Part shown: one piece after another, positions 15,587 through 21,636 of the stretch | How positions within the stretch are numbered: position 1 is the stretch's first letter | How the letters are laid out: every line of letters starts with the position of its first letter | Assembly: GCA_041572755.1 (NCBI GenBank) | Contig: JBFFRY010000023.1 | Coordinates: 1-42,889 of the forward strand | Direction: 5' to 3' | DNA from: JBFELU01 sp041572755 | GTDB taxonomy: Bacteria; Actinomycetota; Acidimicrobiia; Spongiisociales; UBA11373 | DNA: 42,889 nucleotides | The notes under the pieces: generated by a model | Seen by the model: only the letters and a program-made list of their open reading frames with translations | Databases searched by the model: none | Told to the model about the DNA's origin: nothing | Program-made: the position numbers and the translations under genes

Positions 15587-15870
15587 TTCCGGTACTTCTC
15601 CTCGCCCCCGACCTCCCAGGTGTCCACGATGGCCATGATCACCGCGTCGCAGGGTCGTTCATGGGTCTGTTGCGTCTGCCGGGCGGCGCTCCCCGTGGCG
15701 TAGAGGACCACCTCGCCCACCCCGGCTCCCACCACGTCGGCGGCGATGACGTACCCGCCGGTCTCGGCGTCGTCGACGTCGAGCTGCTTGAGCACGAGGA
15801 ACTTGAGACCCTCGAGGGTCTCTTCCTTACGGGTGGCGACGAGGGTTCCGGCGACCCTGCCGAGCAGCAC
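15583..15870 (-). CDS. BMC-P shell vertex protein (EutN/CcmL family), first copy
   Basis: A 95-residue pentameric shell protein starting VLLGRVAGTLVATRKEETL, then GLKFLVLKQLD, VIAADVVGAGVGEVVLYA and CDAVIMAIVDTWEV. It is the most canonical of the three vertex proteins. The GTG start at 15870 lies 11 bp after the BMC-H stop, with a GAGGGTGG stretch a few bases upstream. In BMC loci several BMC-P paralogues are common, and only 12 pentamers are needed per shell, so low expression is expected; the GTG start downstream of the strongly initiated BMC-H gene fits that. Confidence 0.95.
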   Translation of the reverse strand: MLLGRVAGTLVATRKEETLEGLKFLVLKQLDVDDAETGGYVIAADVVGAGVGEVVLYATGSAARQTQQTHERPCDAVIMAIVDTWEVGGEEKYRK

Positions 15871-15881
15871 TCAGGCCACCC

Positions 15882-16199
15882 TCAGGATGACGCCGAGCCC
15901 GGCATCTCCGCAGTCGCCTCTTCGGCGCGACCCAGCGGAAGCACCACATCGATGTTGACGTGGGGACGGGCGATCACGTGCGTGGAGATGACCTCGCCGA
16001 CCTTCTCGGCACCGCGCGTGCCGGCATCAACGGCCGCTTTCACCGCCGCAACGTCGCCGCGCACGATGGCCGTCACGTAGCCGCCGCCGGTCTTCTCATA
16101 GCTCACCAGCTCGACCTTGGCGGCCTTCACCATGGCGTCCGAGGCCTCCACCATCGCCGCAAACCCGCGGCATTCGATCATCCCGAGTGCTTCAGCCAT
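15882..16199 (-). CDS. BMC-H hexameric shell protein
   Basis: A 105-residue single-BMC-domain protein, the main facet component of the shell. It reads MAEALGMIECRGFAAMVEAS, then DAMVKAAKVELV, then the pore-lining loop Lys36-Thr-Gly-Gly-Gly, and YVTAIVRGDVAAVKAAVDAG. These are textbook BMC-H features. A tail of about 17 residues (GRAEEATAEMPGSASS) follows the fold. It is the only BMC-H gene in the operon. ATG at 16199 has AGGAGA four bases upstream, the best ribosome-binding site of the locus, fitting the high copy number hexamers need. It follows the BMC-T(dp) gene by 24 bp. Confidence 0.96.
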   Translation of the reverse strand: MAEALGMIECRGFAAMVEASDAMVKAAKVELVSYEKTGGGYVTAIVRGDVAAVKAAVDAGTRGAEKVGEVISTHVIARPHVNIDVVLPLGRAEEATAEMPGSASS

Positions 16200-16223
16200 T
16201 CGATCTCCTTCCTCGTCGGAACC

Positions 16224-16856
16224 CTACGACTTGTGCTCCCGACCCTCGATACCCTCGAGCGCGGCGACGGCGGCGCGCCAGCCTACGTCGATGTCGCGCT
16301 CCTCTCCTCCGAGGTACACCCGGCCCAGAGAGCCGAAGGATCGCACCTCGAGCACATTGATGTCGGCCGCCTTCTCCGCCTCGTTGGCTGCGATAGGGGC
16401 GTAGGAAGCCGGCTCCATTTCGAGAACGTACAGCGTTTGGCCCGGGATGATCATCTGGCCGTGCCGCATCCGATTGATCAACTGCGCCTGGTGATCGTCG
16501 AGGCGCCGGATGATCTGGCTGCTGGCGATGCGCGGCTTGAGCCGATCCTCTTCACGATGGCCGATCGCCTCCAGGATCGCGGCACCGGCGGCCCGCGTCT
16601 CGGCTTGTGACGGTGAATGGACCTCGAGGAGCCCAAAGTAGCGCTCAACGACCTGCATGCCCGGCTTCACCGTGGTGGCCTTGAGCGCCACATCCGTGAG
16701 GCGGTTGATCTCGATGCCCGGTGAGATCTCCACATACAGAGAGGCATCGTTGGCCAGCGGGAGGAACCCCTGGGCGACGGTCCCGAGAAAGGCCGCGTAC
16801 TGCGGCTGGAGGCTGTCGAGGAACGAGTAGCCCCTGAGATCGATGTTGCTCGTCAC
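16224..16856 (-). CDS. BMC-T(dp) shell protein (stacking, permuted tandem BMC)
   Basis: A 210-residue trimeric shell protein resembling the circularly permuted tandem-BMC group that stacks into double layers, such as those of the Haliangium ochraceum shell and CsoS1D. Diagnostic stretches are RGYSFLDSLQPQYAAFLG near the start, VEISPGIEINRLTD, VVERYFGLLEVH, SSQIIRRLDDHQAQLINR, and ANEAEKAADINVLEV. Such trimers have a large gated pore thought to pass bulky metabolites or cofactors. The GTG start at 16856 overlaps the aldolase stop (GTGA). A longer in-frame start upstream would only read the aldolase gene in another frame and is rejected. Gating residues cannot be assigned without a structure alignment. 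Confidence 0.92.
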   Translation of the reverse strand: MTSNIDLRGYSFLDSLQPQYAAFLGTVAQGFLPLANDASLYVEISPGIEINRLTDVALKATTVKPGMQVVERYFGLLEVHSPSQAETRAAGAAILEAIGHREEDRLKPRIASSQIIRRLDDHQAQLINRMRHGQMIIPGQTLYVLEMEPASYAPIAANEAEKAADINVLEVRSFGSLGRVYLGGEERDIDVGWRAAVAALEGIEGREHKS

Positions 16857-17701
16857 CCGGTCCCTCCCGATTCGCCCACGATCTGCACGCCGGCCGAGGC
16901 CCCGATCCGCGTCGCCCCGGCGGCAATCATCTGTCGCACGTCCTCGGCGGTGCGAATCCCGCCCGAGGCCTTGACCCCCATCTCCGGGCCCACCGCCTCC
17001 CTCATGAGCGCCACGTCGTACACGGTGGCGCCGCCCGGGCCGAATCCGGTCGAGGTCTTGACGTAGTCCGCTTTCGCCTTCTTGGCGAGACGGCTGGCGA
17101 CGACCTTCTCCTCGTCGGTGAGCAGCACCGCCTCGATGATGACCTTGCACACAGCTCCGGCCTCACGGCAGGCATCGGCCACGCCGGCGATGTCGCGCTC
17201 CACGGTGGCGAACTCGCCCGACTTCAAGGCACCGATGTTGAGCACCATGTCGATCTCGCGAGCGCCGTCGCGAATCGCCCGCCTCGCCTCCATCGCCTTG
17301 ATCTCGGGGGGAGTGGCGCCGAGCGGGAACCCCACCACCGAACAGGTGAGCACGTCGCTGCCCTTGAGGTTGTCGGCGACCCGCTTGACCCAAGCGGGGT
17401 TCACACACACCGACGCAAAGTGGAAGCGGATCGCCTCTTCGCAGAGAAGGTCGACCTCCTTGGCCGAGGCCTCGGGCTTGAGGAGGGTGTGGTCGATGAA
17501 CCCGGCCAGATCGGTGGGGACGTCGGCGCCGCTGCCGTTGTAGGAGATCCTGGTGGCCCCCGCCGCGACCACCGACCGAACCTTGTCTGCGCTGTGGGCG
17601 GCGCAGTCACCGACACAGTCGAGGTACTCGTCCCAGGCCTCCCCGGACAGTGCCGCCATCACCTCTCGGGTGACGGCCTCGACGATCGCTTCCTTATCCA
17701 T
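16853..17701 (-). CDS. deoC: BMC-targeted deoxyribose-phosphate aldolase (DERA)
   Basis: A 282-residue class I aldolase cleaving 2-deoxy-D-ribose 5-phosphate to glyceraldehyde 3-phosphate and acetaldehyde. Residues 2-20 (DKEAIVEAVTREVMAALSG) form an amphipathic encapsulation peptide. Residues 21-62 form an extra segment with Cys29 and Cys33 (CVGDC) and a nearby His36. The aldolase core begins at 65 (LAGFIDHTLLKPEA). Catalytic residues are Asp151 in EIDMVLNIG, Schiff-base Lys215 in VKTSTGFG and Lys244 in VKASGGIR, equivalent to Asp102, Lys167 and Lys201 of E. coli. Ordinary DeoC is about 220-260 residues. The ATG at 17701 overlaps the RpiB gene by 8 bp. Its product acetaldehyde is toxic and volatile, which explains enclosure. 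Confidence 0.96.
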   Translation of the reverse strand: MDKEAIVEAVTREVMAALSGEAWDEYLDCVGDCAAHSADKVRSVVAAGATRISYNGSGADVPTDLAGFIDHTLLKPEASAKEVDLLCEEAIRFHFASVCVNPAWVKRVADNLKGSDVLTCSVVGFPLGATPPEIKAMEARRAIRDGAREIDMVLNIGALKSGEFATVERDIAGVADACREAGAVCKVIIEAVLLTDEEKVVASRLAKKAKADYVKTSTGFGPGGATVYDVALMREAVGPEMGVKASGGIRTAEDVRQMIAAGATRIGASAGVQIVGESGGTG

Positions 17702-18284
17702 CCACCCGCTCCCGACGGCGTTCGACTTCTGTGATCTTGGCGACCCGGCGGGCGTGACGGCCGGATCCCCACTCGGTCGCCAGCCAGGTCTCGACGATGT
17801 GCCACGCCAGGGTATCGCCGACAAGACCGGCACCGAGGGTGAGCACATTGGCGTGGTTGTGCTCACGGCTGTTGCGAGCCGACGACACGTCGTAGCAGAG
17901 GGCGGCGCGGATCCCGGGAACCTTGTTGGCGACCATCGCCGACCCGATCCCCGCTCCGTCCACGATGATTCCCCACCGGCACTCACCGGAGGCCACCCGC
18001 TCGGCGACGGCTGCGGCGAAGTCGGGGTAGTCGACCGCCTCGGTTGAATCGGTGCCGACGTCGACCACCTCCCATCCGGACTCCCGCAACCGAAACGCAA
18101 GCCGCTCCTTCAGCGGGAACCCGCCGTGATCGGCCCCGAGAGCGATGGCTCGATCGCCCGAAGACGCCGGGGAAGGGCCCGCGTCGGAAGATGTCGCACT
18201 CGCCGAATCCAGCGATCCGGCGAGGCCTTCGACGACGCGCTGCACCAGCGCGCGCACGTCCTGTTCGGAGGGGCGCGTGTTCAC
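17694..18284 (-). CDS. BMC-targeted RpiB/LacAB-family sugar-phosphate isomerase
   Basis: A 196-residue protein. Residues about 6-23 (SEQDVRALVQRVVEGLAG) form an encapsulation helix, 24-44 a Ser/Ala/Pro linker, and 46-196 an RpiB-fold domain (AIALGADHGGFPLKERL, VDYPDFAAAVAERV, NHANVLTLG). The catalytic-loop position reads IIVDGAGIGSAMVANK: Asp109 replaces the Cys of the housekeeping RpiB (Cys65 at 7634-8089). The Glu used by mycobacterial RpiB, a few residues later, is also absent. The substrate is therefore uncertain: ribose 5-phosphate or another aldose/ketose phosphate. It is the first gene of the operon; GTG at 18284 follows an AATAATCAC stretch and has no Shine-Dalgarno sequence. Confidence 0.92.
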   Translation of the reverse strand: MNTRPSEQDVRALVQRVVEGLAGSLDSASATSSDAGPSPASSGDRAIALGADHGGFPLKERLAFRLRESGWEVVDVGTDSTEAVDYPDFAAAVAERVASGECRWGIIVDGAGIGSAMVANKVPGIRAALCYDVSSARNSREHNHANVLTLGAGLVGDTLAWHIVETWLATEWGSGRHARRVAKITEVERRRERVDG

Positions 18285-18348
18285 TGCGGTGATTATTCCA
18301 CGAAGCGACCGTTCTCCTAGGCTGAGATGGTCGAGGAGTGGGAGTGCC
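18285..18348. promoter_or_regulatory. Divergent promoter of BMC operon and HTH gene
   Basis: A 64-bp gap. On the minus strand GAATAATCA lies 5-6 nt before the BMC GTG, an AT-rich island in an otherwise GC-rich region and the best -10 candidate. On the plus strand TAGGCT (18318-18323) lies about 25 nt before the HTH-gene GTG, which has GGGAG four bases upstream. An operator for the divergent regulator would have to sit here; no perfect inverted repeat is seen by eye. Confidence 0.55.
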
Positions 18349-18921
18349 GTGAGTGACGAGGCGGCGTTCATATGGGAGAAGGGCGGCGCGGCGCGCCCCG
18401 TTCCCCGCCCCCAACCACAACCCGAACCGCCGGTCGATCTCCCCGGGGGGCGGATACCGCTGCGGGAGGCGAGCCACCAGTTCGGCGTGTCGGTCTCCAC
18501 GCTCCGATCGTGGAGCCGTGATGGCAAGGTGGATGCGATCACGACCGAGGGCCGCTGGATGGTGACCCCCGGGTCGGTGGCGGCCCGCCTCTCGGAACGC
18601 CACAGCGGCCGATCTCGGTACACCCGGCGCAAGACCACGAGGGCCGGTCGATCCGGACCCAGTGCCGACGGAACCACGATGCTGGTGCCCCGCGACGCCT
18701 GGGACAAGCTCATGGATCAGCTGGGGAACCTCCATGAAGCCGGCCAGATGCTGGCCGAGGCACGCGAACGAGCCGCCAAGGCGGAGACCGAGGCCGTCTT
18801 CCTCAGGGAACGCCTCGGCGAGATGCGCCAGGAGCGGGACCGTCTCGCCGACGAAGCCCGAACGGATCGGGCTCCCCCGAGCCGATTCGACCGCTGGATG
18901 AGGCGACTGTTCGGAACCTGA
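18349..18921 (+). CDS. MerR/excisionase-like HTH protein with C-terminal coiled coil; candidate BMC regulator
   Basis: A 190-residue protein. Residues 1-33 are Pro-rich and flexible. Residues about 36-80 (IPLREASHQFGVSVSTLRSW, then GKVDAITTEGRWMV) match a MerR/HTH_17-type winged helix-turn-helix, which reads short inverted operators. After a basic linker (84-105) residues about 114-172 form a long Ala/Glu/Arg-rich helix with heptads, likely a dimerising coiled coil, and the tail is basic and aromatic (FDRWMRRLFGT). It is transcribed away from the BMC operon from the shared 64-bp gap, the usual layout of a local regulator; that role is inference. No ligand-binding domain is visible. The start is GTG at 18349 with GGGAG upstream. 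The EamA transporter gene follows closely. Confidence 0.72.
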   Translation: MSDEAAFIWEKGGAARPVPRPQPQPEPPVDLPGGRIPLREASHQFGVSVSTLRSWSRDGKVDAITTEGRWMVTPGSVAARLSERHSGRSRYTRRKTTRAGRSGPSADGTTMLVPRDAWDKLMDQLGNLHEAGQMLAEARERAAKAETEAVFLRERLGEMRQERDRLADEARTDRAPPSRFDRWMRRLFGT

Positions 18922-18953
18922 CGGTCTCCACCCGGGTCTGGGCCGCCATCGGG

Positions 18954-19853
18954 GTGGCCTCGATCGGCTGGGGCCTCGGCGGTGTGGCCACCCGGGCCGC
19001 ATTCGACGAGGGTCTCGGGCCTTTCACGATCACCGCCATGCGGGCCTTGATCGCGGCGGCCGCCGTGTTCTCCTATTCGTTGGTGCGGGGGCGGGGGCTG
19101 CCTCGCGAGCGGCGGTTGTGGAAGCTGGGTCTGCTCCTGGGCAGCACCAACATGTGGGCCCCCTTCATCCTCATGACCCTGGCCGTGCAGCACGCCTCGG
19201 CCGGTTTCGTCGGCCTGCTCGTCGCCAACATGCCGATCGCCACGGCGGTATGGGCCCACCTGTTGCTCGACGACGAGCCTCTGCACCGCGGCAAGCTGCT
19301 CGGGCTGGGGATCGCCTCGACGGGGATGGTGGTCTTGCTGGTCTCGGGCGAGACGGGCCTCGGCGATGAGGGGGCGCCGCTGCTCGCCATCGGGCTCTCG
19401 CTGGCCGCCGTCGCCAGTGCCTCCTTCGGCGCGGTGACCGCCCGCAGACATGCCCCCGGCCTTCACGTCCTCGATCTTGCCGGACCCCAGTTCGCGGTGG
19501 GCGCCGGGGTCATGGTGATCCTCATGGGGGTGATCGAGGGCGCCCCCACAGAGGCCACCGCGGTTGGATGGGGATTGATCGTGTTCATGGCGCTGGGTTC
19601 GACCTTCCTGCCGTTCGTGCTCTTCTACTGGATGCTGCAGCGGGTGACGTCGACGGTGGCGATGCTGATCGGCTATGTGGTGCCGCTCGTCTCCCTGATC
19701 GCCGGGGCCGCTTTCCTCGACGAGCAGATCACGGCGGCGATCGGCCTCGGTGGTGTCCTGATCTTGATCGGCGTCATCACAACGGGGCGCACCGAAGCCG
19801 TGAGGGCCCCTCCGGCACCCACCGTCGTCCGGCCCGAGGGAGGAGAGGACTAG
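18954..19853 (+). CDS. EamA/DMT-family transporter
   Basis: A membrane protein of about 299 residues with two EamA (DUF6) repeats and roughly ten hydrophobic helices, for example FILMTLAVQHASAGFVGLLVANMPIA in the first repeat and FVLFYWMLQRVTSTVAMLIGYVVPLVSLIAGAAFL in the second, each followed by the Asp/Glu at the end of the helix (LLLDDEP, FLDEQ). The drug/metabolite family exports amino acids, nucleobases or other small metabolites; the substrate is unknown. The first standard start is GTG at 18954; the frame is open back to a CTG at 18918 that would give a fuller first helix (VWAAIGVASIGWGLGG), so the true start is uncertain. The stop codon TAG is also the start of the next gene's -10 box. 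Confidence 0.85.
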   Translation: MASIGWGLGGVATRAAFDEGLGPFTITAMRALIAAAAVFSYSLVRGRGLPRERRLWKLGLLLGSTNMWAPFILMTLAVQHASAGFVGLLVANMPIATAVWAHLLLDDEPLHRGKLLGLGIASTGMVVLLVSGETGLGDEGAPLLAIGLSLAAVASASFGAVTARRHAPGLHVLDLAGPQFAVGAGVMVILMGVIEGAPTEATAVGWGLIVFMALGSTFLPFVLFYWMLQRVTSTVAMLIGYVVPLVSLIAGAAFLDEQITAAIGLGGVLILIGVITTGRTEAVRAPPAPTVVRPEGGED

Positions 19854-19862
19854 CGTTTCGCC

Positions 19863-20774
19863 ATGGACTCGGTGGTAGCCACGAACGGTCTCGCTTTCGC
19901 CTACGGCGACATCGTCGCCCTCCACGGCGTGGATCTCGAGGTACCGCCCGGCCTCATCGGGCTGGTCGGCGCCAACGGCGCCGGCAAGACCACCCTCCTG
20001 CGACTCCTGCTGGGATCGCTGCAGGCGGCCCAAGGCACGATCAACGTGATGGGCCGCCGCGTGCCGGCCGAGGTCCTCGACGTGAGGTCCCACATCGGAT
20101 ACATGCCGGAGGGCCCCTGCCTCCCGCCCGACCAGACGGCGGCCGACTTCATGGTGTACGCAGCTCAACTCGGTGGCCTGCCGATCCGCGCCGCACGTCA
20201 GCGCGCCAGCGACGTGCTGACGCTCGTCGGGCTCCATGAGGAGCGCTTCCGCTACATGGGCGAGTTCAGCACCGGCATGGAACAGAGGGCCAAGTTCGCT
20301 CAGGCGATCGTCCACGATCCCGATCTGGTTCTCTTGGACGAGCCCACCGCCGGTCTCGATCCGGAGGGCCGGGTGGAGATGCTCGAACTGGTGACCAGGC
20401 TCGACGAATTCGGTATCAACGCCATCGTCTCCTCCCACGTGCTCACCGACATCGAACGCACCTGCGAGTGGGTGGTGATGCTCGACGGCGGCAGGGTGCT
20501 TCGTTCGGGACCACTGACAGACCTGTCCGTCGCCGAGGAAGTCGAACTCGAGGTGCTCGATGATCCCGGCCGTGTCGCCGCCGCGCTGCGGACGGCCGGT
20601 GCCGACGTGACCGTCGAGGGTACGCAACTCTCGATCAGCCACCCCGCCGGGGACCCCTTCGAGGTCGTCCGCGACGTGCTCGCCGACCTCGGTGAGGGGG
20701 TGCGGCGTCTCGGAGCCCGCCGAACGACGCTCGAGGACATCTTCCTGGGCGGGAACGAGGTCGAGGATGGCTGA
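19863..20774 (+). CDS. ABC transporter ATP-binding protein (first pair)
   Basis: A 303-residue ABC ATPase of the ABC-2/CcmA-type drug and polysaccharide exporter group. Walker A is GANGAGKTT near residue 38-46; the signature reads EFSTGMEQR instead of LSGGQ, a common variant in this subfamily; Walker B is LVLLDEPTAGLDP, followed by SSHVLTDIE with the switch His. A C-terminal domain of about 85 residues resembles the regulatory extension of such ATPases. TAGCGT (19851-19856) 6 nt before the ATG suggests a leaderless transcript start within the operon. The adjacent permease overlaps its end by 8 bp, so the two make one transporter. Confidence 0.92.
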   Translation: MDSVVATNGLAFAYGDIVALHGVDLEVPPGLIGLVGANGAGKTTLLRLLLGSLQAAQGTINVMGRRVPAEVLDVRSHIGYMPEGPCLPPDQTAADFMVYAAQLGGLPIRAARQRASDVLTLVGLHEERFRYMGEFSTGMEQRAKFAQAIVHDPDLVLLDEPTAGLDPEGRVEMLELVTRLDEFGINAIVSSHVLTDIERTCEWVVMLDGGRVLRSGPLTDLSVAEEVELEVLDDPGRVAAALRTAGADVTVEGTQLSISHPAGDPFEVVRDVLADLGEGVRRLGARRTTLEDIFLGGNEVEDG

Positions 20775-21636
20775 GGGCGCCGTCTTCGATCTCGGGTATC
20801 AACGCCACGAGGGTCTCCGTCTGGGGAGGCGAGGCGCCCTCCGAGCCCTGGTGTACGACGGGCTGCGGCGGGTGTTCGGGTTGAGACGAAGGCTGCGGCG
20901 CAAGGTGATGCCGTTCCTCTTGGTGGCGATCGCGGTGCTCCCGGCACTCTTCTTCGTGGCCATCGGCGTCATCGCCGGTGAGTTCGACGCATCCGCCACG
21001 CTCTTCGGGCACCCGGAGTACTTCGATCTCACCGGCGCGATCGCTCTCGTATTCTGCGCACTGGCCGCCGCCGAGCTGCTGGTCCCGGACCGATCGGGCG
21101 GAACACTCGCCGTCTACGCCTCGCGGCCGCTGACCACCCTCGATTACCTGGCGGGGCGCGCCGCCGCCCTCGCCGCGGTCGTGTTCGGCTTCCTGTATCT
21201 GCCCCATGTGGTGCTGTTCTTCGGCCGGGCGTGGGTCAACCCCGGGGGCTTCGGCGACCACGTCGCCGACAACATCGAGATCCTGTGGCAGACCGCGCTC
21301 GCGTCGGCCGTCTACATGGTGGCGTTTTCGGCGCCGGCGTTCGTCGTGGCCGCCTTCAGCAACCGAATCGCCGTGGCGGCCGGGGTGTACCTCGGGATCA
21401 TGACGATCTCCGGGCCCACGTCGCGCTCGCTCGTCGACGCCGGATTCGATCCCCTCGGTCTCGCAGCCCTCCAGCATCACCCCGGATACGTCAAGGACTG
21501 GATCATGGGTTCCAGCACCCGGGCGTGGATCCCCGAGGACGCCGGATTCGACGCCTGGACCTCGCTGGTGGTCATCGCGGTGATCACCGCATCGGCCGTG
21601 GCCGTGGTCGTGGCCCGCTACCGGAGGTCGGCATGA
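20767..21636 (+). CDS. ABC-2 type permease (first pair)
   Basis: A 289-residue integral membrane protein with about six hydrophobic helices (PFLLVAIAVLPALFFVAIGV, AIALVFCALAAAELLV, and so on) and the PDRSGGTLAVYASRPLTTLDYL loop typical of ABC-2 permeases that work with CcmA-like ATPases. The N-terminal 45 residues are cytoplasmic and Arg-rich. Start ATG at 20767 overlaps the ATPase gene by 8 bp. The next gene, a second ATPase, starts inside its stop codon (ATGA). Substrate unknown. Confidence 0.88.
   Translation: MAEGAVFDLGYQRHEGLRLGRRGALRALVYDGLRRVFGLRRRLRRKVMPFLLVAIAVLPALFFVAIGVIAGEFDASATLFGHPEYFDLTGAIALVFCALAAAELLVPDRSGGTLAVYASRPLTTLDYLAGRAAALAAVVFGFLYLPHVVLFFGRAWVNPGGFGDHVADNIEILWQTALASAVYMVAFSAPAFVVAAFSNRIAVAAGVYLGIMTISGPTSRSLVDAGFDPLGLAALQHHPGYVKDWIMGSSTRAWIPEDAGFDAWTSLVVIAVITASAVAVVVARYRRSA

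Larger units (their letters stand above)
12981..18284 (-). other. Bacterial microcompartment operon (sugar-phosphate/DERA type)
   Basis: Nine genes in one direction encode a whole metabolosome shell (one BMC-H, two BMC-T, three BMC-P) and three enzymes: RpiB-like isomerase, deoxyribose-phosphate aldolase and CoA-acylating aldehyde dehydrogenase. Six of eight junctions overlap by 4, 8 or 14 bp; the others are 24 and 11 bp. All three enzymes have N-terminal encapsulation peptides. The gene set matches the SPU class of BMC loci. No phosphotransacylase (PduL), alcohol dehydrogenase or kinase is in the operon, so cofactor recycling is not explained locally. Confidence 0.93.

Noticed and set aside
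7634..18284. Possibility that the two RpiB genes are a recent duplication
   Set aside because: They differ in the active-site residue, N-terminal extension and most of the sequence outside the fold core. They look like distant paralogues with separate histories.
18327..18356. A nine-codon micro-ORF (MVEEWECRE) just before the HTH gene
   Set aside because: It starts only 3 nt after the TAGGCT box, so it would probably not be within the transcript, and has no ribosome-binding site. It overlaps the HTH start by chance.
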